Assembly: GCA_020796225.1 (NCBI GenBank)
Contig: CM036755.1
Span: 39,512,306 to 39,576,305 of the forward strand
DNA length: 64,000 nucleotides
Source: Arion vulgaris
Lineage: Eukaryota; Mollusca; Gastropoda; Stylommatophora; Arionidae
Direction of reading: 5' to 3'
The notes under the pieces were generated by a model. That model made no database searches. It worked only from the letters and a program-made list of their open reading frames with translations, and was not told the DNA's origin. A program made the translations under genes and the position numbers. Shown one piece after another: positions 43,496 to 54,845 of the stretch; position 1 is the stretch's first letter, and each line of letters begins with the position of its first letter.

Positions 43496-44202
43496 TTAAC
43501 ACTTTTGCTGCCGCCTGACAGAATCGGCGAAAGACTAACTCCCTTTCACCACCGTGATAGACTTTTGTCCTCCGGGAGATACATCTTTTAAACGGGAGTT
43601 TCGCTAGCCAAAAACGGGTGTCTCGTTACGCACTACTTCTGTGGTGTTCAGAAGAGCTCTCCAAAATGGCGGATCTAGCGTACATGCAGTAAACATATCA
43701 TGTCTGATTTTGTTCACGATTTTCGTAGGTAAACAAAGATTTTCAAAATGGGTGATGTAGCTGATGAATAGTGATGTCCAAAATGACTCTTATTCTGACA
43801 TTTTAACCAGTGATAGTTATAAAACGGACTCTGAATGTGATACAAATTTGAATTTTGATTCACATGACGATGTTTATAGATCAATATCAGACATTCCCAC
43901 GGGTATAGTAGGTGATGGACACCCACCTCGAAACGGGGCATGCCATACTGTGGCATGGGGTACGATGCTAATATCAGTTACTACAATAGCTTGTGGATTA
44001 TGAAGAATATACTCTACATATAAACAGGTTAGTAGCTCATTAATATATGATATATATTATTTCATAGTTTAAACGTCCTAAGTTTATTAGTTTATTTTTT
44101 ATGATTTTCTGAAATCATCACCCTGAAAACTGATCATGGCCAAAAAATAGCATAGTAGTGAGCCAGACTTGATTGAAAAATGGGTGGCAGTGAAAGTGTT
44201 AA
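43496..44202. mobile_element. piggyBac-like non-autonomous element
   Basis: TTAACACTTTTGCTGCCGCC at the left and the complement of TTAACACTTTCACTGCCACC at the right end, exactly TTAA to TTAA (707 bp). Inside, at 43764, a frame encodes an acidic stretch with [20 protein letters not shown], like the N-terminal acidic segment of piggyBac transposases, but the catalytic DDD core is absent. It is best read as a deletion derivative. Confidence 0.8.
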
Positions 44203-44419
44203 CGACTAATCACACAAGTTCTGTGTGGATTAATCAAATTATTTTTGTCTTGTGCTGCTCTAGTGACTTGGGTGATAGTTATTGTTTGGGGACAGGATTA
44301 TGCTATGCCATCTGACCATCTTTTTTGTGATCATCCTCTCACCTTCTTTCCTGATATACTGTTGTAGAAGACTCTGTTTACAGTGGAGTTGGTTACACTA
44401 AAGTTCACCTATTCATCTT

Positions 44420-44635
44420 CTTCTTATGCTCCATACCGGTCACTTGTTAAACTACTTTTTGTGATTTGTATGTGATCTGAGGTAGGCCAGCAATCCTATT
44501 TCTGCAACACTTTTTATTTACTAGGGTAGTTTCCATAGGCCCCTACCTCAGTAGCCTCTTACAACATGCCTTGTTGGTAGCAGTGTTACCATTCTTTGCT
44601 CCCCTTGTGAGCCCCGACAAGACATGGACACACCT
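44420..44635 (+). mobile_element. SINE-C copy with an internal deletion
   Basis: Lacks about 35 bp between GTGATCTGAG and GTAGGCCAGC; other blocks are intact. Confidence 0.75.
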
Positions 44636-44685
44636 ACTTATCTAAAAACAAAGATGTGATGTTAAATCTGATATGAGTTACTTAC

Positions 44686-44783
44686 TTGCCAGCTCTTCTC
44701 TGTTGATGATATCAGCAGCCACAATATCCACCTCCAGCTCACAGGTACTCTGTCTCTCAATGCTGCCATCCAGCCACAACTCA
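44686..44783 (-). CDS. REV3L: REV3L exon (98 nt)
   Basis: Acceptor TTGAATGTAG, donor GCAA|GTAAGT. It encodes ELWLDGSIERQSTCELEVDI followed by VAADIINREELA, matching human LILEGVEPQSTCELEVDAVAADILNRLDI. The invariant STCELEVD block makes this the clearest N-terminal anchor in the window. Confidence 0.96.
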
Positions 44784-44819
44784 CTACATTCAAAAATAAA
44801 CATGGCAAAGAATATTCAT

Positions 44820-45745
44820 TTACACAATCAAAATGGTAAATGAAGTTCTTTATTTATGCTTATTGTTCCAGAAAATTATACTCAGGGGTGGAAAAGAACG
44901 AAATAGCCAAATATGGTATCGGATTTATCATAGACCCAATTAAATCTAAATCAATACTAAACAAAGACGTTACATACATAGGGTGCATTTATTCTACAAA
45001 TAGAAAAGTAACTAACGAAATCCAACATAAATTCAATAAAGCAAATCAAATCATAGGACAAATGACATGAATTTTGAAATACAAACATGTCACGTTCTTC
45101 TTTCTTTTTTTCTTTTCTCCAATCCTGTTTTGCCTTCCAGTGTCAGGATAAGAAGAGATTTCTAGAATGAGCCCTTGTGTGCACTTCATAAATAGTGTCT
45201 TTCATCGCTTCTGTTATCTCTGAGGTCCACCTTTTGCATGCCACATTTCTCAACCGGTCTCTTCTTGCTACCCCCAACATTCTGTGTAGGAGCATGTCAA
45301 TATGAACACTAAAAGAGCATTGTTCAACACAATCGTTCTCCCAACATTATGCTATCAGTGCCAAGCATGGACGCTGACATCAAAATATAGAAGAAAACTA
45401 GTCATGACAGAGATGAAGTGTCTACGCAGAATGCTGGGAGTATCAAGAATAGACTAGTTTAGAAATGAAGATATCAGGGGGAAAAGTTGGTACAACATCA
45501 TTACTGAACTTCATCAAGAAACAACAAATTAAATAGTTCGACCACCTAAACAGACAGTATGCCTGAAAGAGCAATGCTATACTGATACAGTGGATACGAA
45601 GCTAAAGGCCACCCACATAAAAAGTGGACCTCAGATATAACAGGAGACGACAGACACTGTTTATGAAGTGCACACAAAAGTCTGTTCTAGAGATTTCTTA
45701 TCCTGACACTGTGAGGAAAACAGGACTGGAGAAAAGAAAATTCTG
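44820..45745 (+). pseudogene. RTE-like LINE, 3' half with an inverted piece
   Basis: 44935-45070 encodes YIGCIYSTNRKVTNEIQHKF (the post-RT segment normally written FKYLGS-). 45290-45480 continues with LCYQCQAWTLTSKYRRKLVM and EMKCLRRMLGVSRID. 45115-45245 is an inverted copy of 45600-45720, so the 3' end was duplicated in opposite orientation within the element. Confidence 0.75.
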
Positions 45746-45914
45746 GAAATTATCATTGCTATTATTTGTCTTCATTAGTTCCTATATAATCATAGGATCA
45801 CCAAAACTGGTAGACTGGGTCATCAGTGAGGAGGTATTCTTACTTAAAATCTGGGGCAATCAGTGTTGGATGTGTGGGAAAATCATTAAATTAGCATTTT
45901 TATATTTTTCCAAG

Positions 45915-46252
45915 CGATCTCTGATCTCAGTGTAGGTAAGATTGAGCTTGTAGTCCTATCGGAGACGGACGATTCTATGGAGGATCAGTGTTCAATTTGA
46001 GCATTAAAAGAATCCTTGGAAGTTCAAAATGAAGAAGAGCAGGCTGGAAAGCCTCTGCCCGGGCTAAAATTTATTAGAAAGATTTAAAATAACAATCCTA
46101 CAAAATATTGTCACCATCTTAAAAATTATATCAGGACCCTCGCTGGTGCTACAGAGATTGTGCACTGCCGCTGAGATCTTACTGTGAGAAGCACACATGG
46201 TTACTCACCAAAGTGCAATGATGATGGTCCTATCAATCAATCAATAACCAAA
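45915..46252 (+). mobile_element. SINE-B copy, head missing
   Basis: Body from GATCTCTGATCTCAGTGTAG to GATGGTCCTATCAATCAATC; it ends with short ATCA repeats. Confidence 0.75.
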
Positions 46253-46284
46253 TAGCCACATGGACACATAACAAACCCACCCAC

Positions 46285-46444
46285 CTCGGAATATTATCCT
46301 CATGCCAAATCTGATCCACTTGTGAATATGTTGATGACGATCTGGAAGCAGACGACGGCTCAAGACCAGATTTTTCTATTAATGTTACGTCTTTACATGA
46401 GATATCCATTCTATTCTTCTGGACATTTTTGGAGCTGGCGCCAC
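46285..46444 (-). CDS. REV3L: REV3L exon (160 nt)
   Basis: Acceptor TTTCCAG, donor CCGAG|GTGGGTGG. It encodes a variable Ser-rich segment and ends QVDQIWHEDNIP-R, in the place of human SLADTLFRWEQDEIPS. Phases: takes two bases, leaves two, fitting 47481-47556 and 44686-44783 exactly. The middle (GASSKNVQKNRMDISCKDVT) is not conserved. Confidence 0.88.
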
Positions 46445-46649
46445 CTGGAAAGAATATTGATAAAGCACATATTTAACGGATATCAGACTAGGATGGAACA
46501 TTGACAGAAACTTGTGGTGATGTGGTTGGCATCTCATAACTACTCTCAAGTTTTATACTCGGTGACTTCATGGAAATGATTGTGAAGTCTAAGCTGGAAT
46601 GGTGAGATCAAACTGGGTATAGGTACTGGAACAGACAGAGATCATCTTC

Positions 46650-46895
46650 TTCTTATTTGAATGCTCCACATCAACCACTTGTTAACCACTCTTTTTATTT
46701 GTATGTGATCTGAGCCTAAGAGCGATTGTACGGTGTGCCAGTTATGCGCCTACAAGTAGGCCAGCACATCCGATTTCGGGGCACCTTTTTATTTACTGGG
46801 GTAGCTTCCTTAGGCCCTACGTCAGTCGCCTCTTATGACATGCCTTGTAGGTCACAGTATTACTATTCTTTGCTCCCATTAGAACCCGTAGCATG
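46650..46895 (+). mobile_element. SINE-C copy
   Basis: TTGAATGCTCCACATCAACC to CCCATTAGAACCCGTAGCAT. Confidence 0.8.
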
Positions 46896-47089
46896 GGTGG
46901 GATGGTGAGATGGAACTGGGTAGAGGTACTGGTACAGACAGAGATCAGAGAAATCACCTATAGTTTTGTCCTGTGCATGCAGTAGTCTGAGGTAATGAAT
47001 GAGCTGATAGATTGGCTAGCATGGCCACAAAATATATGAAGAGACAGAATAAAATGGTTTAGCTATCTTGTAAGAATCAAGCCCAGTCA

Positions 47090-47445
47090 GCTGCATATTT
47101 TCCACAGACCCCTGAACTCAGTGTAGGTGATATCGTGTTCCAAGTTCTATCGAAGATGGACGATAAAACGTAGGTCGCATGTTCAATTTGAGCAAGTAAA
47201 AGAACACTTGGCAGTTCAAAATCAAGAAGAGCATTCTGGAAAGCGCTGCTCTGGCAAAAGTACAATAGAAAAGATTTAACTTTTTTTAAATTCCTACATA
47301 AATATCTTCAAAATTACATTGGGGACTCTCGTCGGTGCTACAGAGTTTGTGCACTGCAGTTGAGATCTTCCGTGTAAGAAAGAGATTGGTTACTCACCAA
47401 AGTGTAATGATGATGGTCCTATCAATCAATCATCTGGTAGTGTGG
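47090..47445 (+). mobile_element. SINE-B copy, head truncated
   Basis: Plus-oriented body including AGAACACTTGGCAGTTCAAA and AGATCTTCCGTGTAAGAAAG, ending in CAATCAATCA. Directly followed at 47446-47466 by the right end of a TTAA MITE. Confidence 0.75.
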
Positions 47446-47480
47446 CATTTAGTCCTCTAAGAGTTAATCTGATCACTTAC

Positions 47481-47556
47481 CTTGTGCATGTTTTCTAAAC
47501 TTGAGTGCAGCAACATTAACCATGTTCATACCATACAGATTGTAGTCTATGAATAA
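47481..47556 (-). CDS. REV3L: REV3L exon (76 nt)
   Basis: Acceptor CTTTTTCAG, donor CAAG|GTAAGT. It encodes LFIDYNLYGMNMVNVAALKF-RKHAQ, nearly identical to human LFIDYNLYGMNLINLAAVKFRKA. Part of the conserved N-terminal domain of the polymerase zeta catalytic subunit. Phase 0 entry follows the ...YALQ exon. Confidence 0.96.
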
Positions 47557-47649
47557 CTGAAAAAGAAGAGAAAAAACATTCCTTTTTATTCACTATTTTA
47601 CTGTTGCAAACACATCACTATCATCATCATCATCAAATATGATGAAACA

Positions 47650-48430
47650 CGTAAAAACAAAGTACTGTAGTTTTACAAAACAATGACAATACACTGCAAC
47701 GTTTCGACCAAAAGGCCTTTATCAAGCAAAGGATACAGCAGAAGTGAAGAATTTCAATTCTTTCACAGCACATTACATATAGTATCATCATGAAGGTGCA
47801 TGTCCTTTATAAGACGTTGCTCTCTTTGCAGCGCATCTGAAATTCATTGTCTCTAGCCAGTTCACTCACTTCTCGATGGTCATATTTATGGTTTCTTTAA
47901 TATCTTGTAGCCATCTTCTTCTTGGTCTGCCTCTGCGTCCTGGGACCCTGCCCTCCAATATTGTTCTCTCCAGGTCATCATGACGCTTGATGTGGCCAAA
48001 GTATCCAATTTTTCTGTATAGTATATTGTTTATCAGCCAATTGTCTTTAACATTCAGTTCTTTCAGGACATCAGTGTTACATATAGAATACAACAATAAA
48101 ATCCTAACAGCCCTAAAATCGATAATGCCATGATGATCCAGGTTAAGAGGCGAAAATGTGATGGGTCGGCATGCCATATGGAAGACACAGTCAAGTGTCA
48201 CCAGACACGCACTTGATTTCATTTACGGCGTTAAATTTTATTATTGTATTCTATATGTAGTGTGCTGTGAAAGAAGTGAAATTCTTCTCTTCTGTTGTAT
48301 CCTTTGCTTGATAAAGGCCTTTTGGTCAAAACATTGTTGTGTATTGTCATTTTGTAAAACTACAGTACTTTGTTTTAACATGTATCGCCATTGCTACATA
48401 GTTTTACTGCAGTCTTTCCCGTATATCGAT
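47650..48430. mobile_element. Penelope tail pair enclosing LINE tails
   Basis: Left arm 47655-47770 (AAAGTACTGTAGTTTTACAA) and inverted right arm 48230-48430 (GCTTGATAAAGGCCTTTTGG). The spacer holds a minus LINE tail (47775-48090, HIKRHDDLERTI and RRGRPRRRWLQDIKETINM) and a short plus LINE tail (48120-48225). The region is a nest of three insertions. Confidence 0.75.
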
Positions 48431-48499
48431 ATCATCATCTTCAAATAGCTTGTCCTGAGCAGAACTTTATCATTCTAACAGTCCTTCAGTATTTCTCTC

Positions 48500-48740
48500 T
48501 CTAATAGGCCCCTGTTACCATCATGTTCAAATTATCAGTTACATCCTGAATCCATCTTCTCCGTGGTCTTCTTCTCATCTTTGCCAGGATGGCTACTTCA
48601 GAACGTCCTCTACAAACCTTTGTCTTTATATATGTCCAAAATATTTCAATTTTCTCATTCTTATTTGTAACATCAGTCAGTTCTATTTGATTTTCAGTTC
48701 TTTCTGGACAGATAGATTTGTTCTCTTCTCTGTCCATGAT
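48500..48740 (-). pseudogene. LINE fragment
   Basis: Minus strand encodes NEKIEIFWTYIKTK and MRRRPRRRWIQDVTDNLNMM, the C-terminal end of a LINE related to that at 14.18-14.30 kb. Confidence 0.7.
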
Positions 48741-48889
48741 ACACAGAGAACTGTAATCAGGTTATAAGTAATTTAACAACTTGTAAAATTATTATTTATT
48801 CATATGACAGTCTAAAGCCAAAGGAATGACTTCATGGCACCATATACATCATATAGTTTGGTTTATTGTGAGCTGCATAGCAGTAAACG

Positions 48890-49195
48890 CTCATAGGAGG
48901 GCCAGAAAAAGCAATTAAAAACACGCTCAAGAACTCGTGAAATCTTTTGGCATAGATGTCAACAACTGGGAGAATGCTGCTCAAGACAGATCAGCCTGGC
49001 GCACATGTCTTCGACACGGTTCCTTAGTCTGTGAGGCAGGTAGAACAGCACAGATGGAGCAAAAATGTCAAAACAGAAAGGCAGCAAAACTTCCCAGAAG
49101 TGCAAGTATACCTTGCCCACACTGTACAAGAACATTTCAAGCCCGTATCGGGCTCCCTAGTCATCTACGCACACACAGACAAACATAGCGCAACT
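48890..49195 (+). pseudogene. LINE C-terminus with C2H2 finger
   Basis: An open frame encodes WENAAQDRSAWRTCLRHG and then CPHCTRTFQARIGLPSHLRT-H, one C2H2 zinc finger. This combination is the usual end of a LINE ORF common in aquatic invertebrates and fish, not a host zinc-finger gene. 83 codons remain open. Confidence 0.8.
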
Positions 49196-49249
49196 ACATT
49201 CCCTTGGATGAAAATTTGTGTGGTCATCATCACCCGTAATGGACGTGCA

Positions 49250-49440
49250 TCATAGCTTGGTTCCTCTCTACAGAAGTGACACACCACCAGCCGAGAGTGT
49301 ACTGCCCAAAGCAAGAACTCCATAACTCTGGCAATAATCCTAGGAGCATCTGAAAAAAAATGTACTTGTGAACAGAATGGCACAGACCGGATTAGAACCC
49401 ACGACCTTTGAAACACAAGGCAAAAGGATTAACCCTTATT
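49250..49440 (-). mobile_element. SINE-F copy
   Basis: The minus strand starts with a tRNA-like head (TTAATCCTTTTGCCTTGTGT, box-B-like GTGGGTTCTAATCC) and continues into the TAGAGTTATGGAGTTC-type body. Confidence 0.65.
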
Positions 49441-49715
49441 GGTTACTAAACTGACGTCACTGCACTCCGGGCAGATCCATAAGTGATCAGTCTCCCCTAA
49501 CAGATGTTGAAGATACTGATGGTAAGTGGCTCGCTGATTAAAACACTCACTCCCTGCATCACTCTCGTCCAACTCAGGCATCATGCCCTCCCCGCAAAGA
49601 GACCGAAGAACATCCCCCTTCAACTCCCCAACACTTGATGCAAGTCTGTCCACTCTCTCATTGCTGTAAACACCCGCATGTCCAGGACAGTAGATCAAAG
49701 TAAGTCTCTGGAGGT
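49430..49715 (-). pseudogene. LINE RNase H fragment
   Basis: Encodes LTLIYCPGHAGVYSNERVDR-LAS and, 40 residues later, YHQYLQHLLGETDHLWICPE. This is the RNase H C-terminus and following region of a LINE; related to 2.1 kb. Confidence 0.8.
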
Positions 49716-49775
49716 TAGAAATTTCTATTAACCTCTTAGCCACAAGACAGTATAGTATAATAAATGTTCTATCAC

Positions 49776-49857
49776 CTGTAATGCATATGGCAGATGGGAC
49801 TCGTAAGGCTGAAACGGCTTGTTCATGACTGCTCCACCCAAAAGCAGATCTGCTGCC
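49776..49857 (-). CDS. REV3L: REV3L exon (82 nt)
   Basis: Acceptor TATCTTTCAG, donor TTACAG|GTGATA. It encodes AADLLLGGAVMNKPFQPYES-HLPYALQ, matching human RICELLQSGAIMNKFYQPHEAHIPYLLQ. Codon phase continues perfectly from 51631-51705 (AA+G) and into 47481-47556. Confidence 0.96.
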
Positions 49858-50029
49858 CTGAAAGATACAGACATGAATAAAACGTTTAAAGATATACAAC
49901 AGAATAAAGAAAGAAAGAAAATTACATGAAAATGAGATCTCAAAAGTCTTACAATATAGTGAGATCCTCTGAAAGAGTTTTACTTGTTCCTTTTGTTTTT
50001 ATCTTTTACTAGAATGAAGTTTGACACTT

Positions 50030-50335
50030 GTTCCATTTGTATTTTTTAACTTTTGCTAGACAGTGAAGTTTGCACTTTGTAGTGTTTTGTATTTTTTACT
50101 TTTGCTAGATAGTGAAGTATGTATTTTTTACTTTGCTAGTAGTGAAGTTTGTCCACTTTTGTTACTTTTGCTAGATAGTGAAGTTTGTCCACTTTTGTTA
50201 CTTTTGCTAGGTAGTGAAGTTTGTACTTTTGTTACTTTTGCTAGATAGTGAAGTTTGTCCACTTTTGTTACTTTGCTAGGAGTGAAGTTTGTACTTTTGT
50301 TACCTTTGCCAGACAGTGAATTTTGCACACTTGCT
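50030..50335. repeat. 36-bp tandem repeat
   Basis: About eight imperfect units of TTTTGTTACTTTTGCTAGAT plus AGTGAAGTTTGTCCAC, with deletions in some. It lies in the REV3L intron upstream of exon 49776-49857. Confidence 0.85.
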
Positions 50336-50514
50336 AATTTTGTACTTTGTCCTCTACAATGGAAATCATGACAGTAACTAAAGCGATGATCTGGTTGAAT
50401 TCACAGACTTTTATCCATGCATGTTTTCTCAGTGACTCAATAAGTAGGCTTGGGAAGATTAAAACAGGCTGGGCTAGGAGACAATGGTTAGAATTACTGA
50501 AGAGGTCTTCTTAT

Positions 50515-50695
50515 TGACCTTTCAACTCCCAATTGAGCACAGGTCTTCAACAAACTTCTTTCAGCTCTTCTTCTCTCCTATCATCCCTTCCATGTTTTAC
50601 CTTTCCTTTTCATATCAGTCTCCAGCTCCCTTCTCCAGGTATGTCTAGGTCTTCCCCTACTCCCTTTTCCTTGCAGGTTGATTCTCATTCATTAT
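50515..50695 (-). pseudogene. LINE tail
   Basis: Inverted copy of the family at 34.87-35.05 kb: CTTCAACAAACTTCTTTCAG and CAGTCTCCAGCTCCCTTCTC are shared. Confidence 0.7.
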
Positions 50696-50814
50696 ACCCA
50701 GCCCATGCTTTCCCATAGTCTCTTCGAAACTGCTATTATCTTCTCTTATCTTTGCATTTAAGTCCTCCACCAAAACTGTAATATCCTCTACAGGCTGATC
50801 TCAAAGACAATGGT

Positions 50815-51235
50815 TAGATGCGCTGAATAGATCTAGGCTGGCAAAATTCCGATTTATTTTTGTGATAGGGCATGCAGGTGTAAGGGGAAATAAGCACGTA
50901 GAAAGGCTTGCAGAAATGTCTGCTGAAAAGCGGGTGCGCAATGGATCAGGCTGATATTGTGAATTCACTAAGGGAGAGAGGATGTGTAAATGATTCAAGT
51001 AATAGTAGTGAATCTACAACTCTAATTAGACTGCACAGAATACCAAGTCAAATGTGGTGTAGCTCAGCAAGAGCAATATACTGGAAGTCAAAGAAGAATA
51101 GTAAACCAACATAGAACTGGTGCCGTTAGTTGCCACATGCTCAGAGACATACTGAGGAAGAGATTGGAGCATGTATGGACTAATTGATTTGATGTGTAGT
51201 GATGACGATCCAACGACTAAACTATTATAACATTG
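50815..51235 (+). pseudogene. LINE RNase H and 3' end
   Basis: FVIGHAGVRGNKHVERLAEM is encoded at about 50855-50925. The rest (AGAGGATGTGTAAATGATTC and beyond) recurs at 61.37-61.55 kb, giving the family's 3' end. Confidence 0.7.
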
Positions 51236-51630
51236 ATGACCAAACTCAAACTAATGAAACTCTTTCCACACCAACCGCTGCACACTGTGCCACAGCCTTA
51301 TTCTGTTGAACGTCATTTGCCATACACTGCGACATTCAATTTGTTTCCCCCTTATATAAGTCTTTTTAGTTTTACTCCTACTATTTTTACTTCTCCTACT
51401 TTTAAACCTTGTTATTCTAATAGGTTGTCCAGTTTTCTTCAAATTAGTACTAATAAGATATATATATATATATGTTAATTTATTGATGAGTAGTTATAAT
51501 TTTTTTCTTCAAAATGCTTTTTTTTTTGCCTCCATTGAATTAACTATGTACAACTGAGGAAATAACTGAGTACGGAAATAGTTAAAATCTTTTGCAAAAT
51601 GTATGAACATAAAACTACAATAGTGCATAC

Positions 51631-51705
51631 TTGCGGACATTGTTCGGATTGAGCAGGTAGATCTTGAGAAAGCATTCCTCCTTTGGATGGTACCCATACA
51701 TTGGT
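51631..51705 (-). CDS. REV3L: REV3L exon (75 nt), most upstream one found
   Basis: Acceptor TTCTTCTGTAG, donor CGCAA|GTATGC. It encodes PMYGYHPKEECFLKIYLLNP-NNVRK, matching human GMPFYGYHEKERHFMKIYLYNPTMVKR. The preceding human exons (start Met and the FPYLYVPY block) have no counterpart that I can find between 51.7 and 64 kb, so the gene start lies outside or in an unrecognised exon. Confidence 0.95.
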
Positions 51706-51904
51706 CTACAGAAGAAGAATAAATACATGAAACATATTTCTGCACATATCATGGTGTCACATTTGCATTGAAATAGCGCTGTTTAAGTTTGTAATAAAAA
51801 AAGTATGTCTCATGTTCGTCCCAATCTGATAGGTCGTCATTGTGTTAATCTAGTGAATCATCAAAATAGGTTTATGAAAATTTGCAACAATATAATTTAT
51901 CCGT

Positions 51905-52005
51905 CTTCAAATGCTCCATATCGACAACTTGTTAATTACTCTCTGTGATTTGTATGTGATCTGAGCCTCAGAGCGATTGTACGTTGTGCCAGTTATGCAC
52001 CAGTG
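51905..52005 (+). mobile_element. SINE-C 5' fragment
   Basis: AAATGCTCCATATCGACAAC to GTTGTGCCAGTTATGCACC, then joined directly to an inverted LINE tail. Confidence 0.7.
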
Positions 52006-52009
52006 AAGG

Positions 52010-52725
52010 GAGACACCTTTCTTTTGTCCTTCTCTGCTTTTTTTGCCGCTAGGTGTGCAGGTTTAACTGATGATCGGTTTCTGAGATAATGCACGCTCGG
52101 TCGCTTGATATGTTGTGGTGTTGTGGAGTTTTAAGATGTCTGTAACTCCATCAACCCATCTTTTCTTGGTCTGCCCCTTCCTCTTGATGATTCAATTTTC
52201 AGGTTGTACGCTCTTGCAACTGGTGTATTCATGTTTATTCTCACCAAGTGGTCAAACCATTTGAATCTCTCTTTTTCAATGAATCTAATAGCAGGTGTTG
52301 TTTCCACTGTTCTTCTAATTTCCTCATTTCTTATATGGTCTCTTCTTGTTTTATTTACTGCTTTCCTCAAGCATCTCATTTCGCATGTGGTAATTTTCCT
52401 TTCTTGTTCTTTTGTCAGTGCCATGTTTGGCACTGGTAGCACAGTGTTGGTATTAAGATTTGCATTTATAATCTGTCTTTAGTCTCTACTGGAATTGCTG
52501 GGTGTTTCAAGATTGGGGTAAGCTGGTATGTAATGTTGTTGGCTTGCTGGATTCTAGTTTCGATCTCTCTGTCCAGTCTACAATCAGATGTGAAGATACT
52601 TCCAAGGTATTTGAATTCTCTCACCTGCTTTAGCGTTTGGTCATTTATTTGTATGTTGATATCTTTATGTTCTCTGCTTATAGTCATGACTTCTGTCTTT
52701 TGAATGTTGATCTTCATGTTGTATT
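52010..52725 (-). pseudogene. RTE-like LINE, reverse transcriptase 3' part
   Basis: Two consecutive minus-strand frames. First (52717-52466): MKINIQKTEVMTISR, VREFKYLGSIFTSDCRLDRE, IETRIQQANNITYQL. Second (52442-52131): TTCEMRCLRKAVNKTRRDHI, FKWFDHLVRINMNTPVARAY, RGRGRPRKDG. Together they are the end of an RTE reverse transcriptase ORF, disrupted by a stop and frame change near 52460. Confidence 0.88.
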
Positions 52726-52839
52726 TGAGGTACCTTTGGGAACTCTTAAAACAAATTTCTTTTTGCCGTCGACCAGTTAATCATATCAACAACAGATACT
52801 AGTTAACATGCAATGAATAAAATATGAGAATAAACATTG

Positions 52840-53465
52840 ACAACACTGAAGTAATGACATTTGCTAGAAAGGAAAACACTACCAACATCTAAAACGACAA
52901 ACATTAATTAAAACATGCCAAAGACTTTACACACCTAGGAGCTTTTTAAACAAATGAAAGAATAACTAACAAAATTCAACACAGATGCAATAAAGTAAAT
53001 AAAGTCATAGGAAAATGGCGCCAATTTTAAAATGCAAATATGTCCCCATGAACACAAAAAGAGCATTGTTCAACACAATCTTTCTCCAATCATTATGCGA
53101 CAAGTGCCAAACTTGAACGAATACATCAAATGATAGAAGAAAACTAGTCATGACAGAGATGAAGTACAAGTAGGACAGCGCATCCGATTTCTGCTATGCT
53201 TTTTATTTACTAGGGTAGCTTCCTAGGTCCTACATCAGTCGCCTTGTAGGTCGCAGTGGTATTATTCTTTGCTTCCTATGGGCCCCTGCACCACACAGAC
53301 CAAAGTGTGGGTACAACATCTATTCTGAACTTCATCAAGAAACAACAAATTAAATAGTTTGGCCACATAAGTAGATTACCAACAGAAAGTGTACCTCAAA
53401 GAGCAATGCTACTCAGATGCAGTGATTACAAGGCAAAAGGTTGTCCACACAAAAAATATAAATAT
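52840..53465 (+). pseudogene. RTE-like LINE with nested SINE-C
   Basis: LINE pieces 52840-53160 (TTGACAACACTGAAGTAATG) and 53310-53455 (CTTCATCAAGAAACAACAAA) align continuously with 45.3-45.6 kb. The SINE-C 53165-53305 lies between them, interrupting after GACAGAGATGAAGT. Confidence 0.8.
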
Positions 53466-53524
53466 ATATATCTTGGATTCTCAATCAAAAGTTAATTCTT
53501 ATTTTTCATGTTTGTTAGGCTGTT

Positions 53525-53960
53525 TGATTGAATGATAGGACCATCATCAATGCACATCAGTGAATAACCATCTGTGTTACAATCTCTTTCTTACACTGGA
53601 AGATCTCAGTGGCAGTATACAAATTCAATAGCACCGGCAAGGGTATCTAATATCATTTAGAAGATGGAGAAAATATTTTGTAGTCATTTTATTTTTCAAT
53701 CTTTCTAATGAATTTTGACTGCAGCGTGCATTCCAGCCTGTTTTAAATTTTGAACTGTCAATGGTTCTTTTATGTGCTCAACTTGAACATGGGGCCTATG
53801 TTTTATCGTCCATCTCTGATAGGAATAGGACCTCCATCTCACCTACACTATGACCAGGGATCTCTGGAAAAATATCTTGATGGCTCCACGAGGGAGCAAA
53901 CTGAGGTGACGAGAGGTGAGCATCTAACCTGTACGCACAGAGACTCCACTAGAAATTTCT
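53525..53960 (-). mobile_element. SINE-B copy, nearly full length
   Basis: Minus orientation; the tRNA-like head is degraded (CACGAGGGAGCAAACTGAGG), the body is complete. Confidence 0.75.
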
Positions 53961-53969
53961 TAAGTCTTC

Positions 53970-54245
53970 TGTAGCTTATCCTTTCCAGAATCTGGCTCCC
54001 ATGACAGCAGTCCTGAAAAACTCTCTGTTCTGTGCAAGTTGCCTGGGTTCAGCAGCAGTCATTCTCAGATCATCAATGACATACCCATCGTCTTCTAGGT
54101 CTTCCTCTCATTCTTCTTCTAGTCACCATTCCCTCCAAAATTATCTTCCCCAGGGACTCATGTCATTTGTTGTGTCCAAAATATTTAATTTTCCGTGATT
54201 TTATGCTCTTTAATAGCCATCTTTCTTTAATATCAAACTACCTTT
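53970..54245 (-). pseudogene. LINE fragment
   Basis: Shares CATCACAGCAGTCCTGAAAA and CACCATTCCCTCCA with 58.56-58.77 kb. Orientation judged from similarity to other LINE tails in complement. Confidence 0.55.
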
Positions 54246-54274
54246 AAAACATGATTAGATCAAATAACCGCCTG

Positions 54275-54525
54275 ATGGTGCTGGGGCCCGGAAGGGAAGC
54301 AAAGAATAGTGCCACTGCGACCCACAAGGCATGTCATAAGAGGCGACTGATGTAGGACCTAGAGAAATTAGGCTAGTAAATAAAAAGCATCGCAGTAATC
54401 AGAAGTGCTGGCCTACTTGTGGCCGCATAACTGGTACAGCGTACAATCACTCTTAGGCTCAGATCACATACAAATCACACAGAGTGGTTAACAAGTGGTC
54501 GATATAGAGCGTTCAAAGAAGAAGA
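54275..54525 (-). mobile_element. SINE-C copy, inverted
   Basis: Complete inverted copy: GGTGCTGGGGCCCGGAAGGG, CATAAGAGGCGACTGATGTA, GTGGTCGATATAGAGCGTTC. Confidence 0.8.
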
Positions 54526-54779
54526 AAGTTCAAATAAAACAAGTTACATTGGAAACACTGAATTTAAAAAACAAATGTTAAATCAATTGCAGCCCTACGT
54601 ACTACTGGGGCAGACCCTACCTGAGTAGAAGTCAGCACTAAGCATAGCACTACACGCCTAGAGTTATTGGAGGTTTCTGGAAAGCCGGGTGCTCGCCCCT
54701 ACTTAACTTAGGAAAAAGGGTGAAAACTCATAATTCATGGGAGTTCGAAGAAGAAAAATGTTCTACTGGGAACATAAAC

Positions 54780-54845
54780 AGAGAGAGAGAGGGAGAGAGA
54801 GGGAGAGAGAGAAACAGAGAGAGAGAGAGAGAAAGAGAGACTAGA
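54780..54845. repeat. GA-rich microsatellite
   Basis: Imperfect (GA)n run with GGGAGA interruptions. Confidence 0.9.

Noticed and set aside
48937..49188. Host C2H2 zinc-finger gene
   Set aside because: The single finger with the preceding QDRSAWR segment is a known LINE ORF ending, and no promoter or further fingers are seen.
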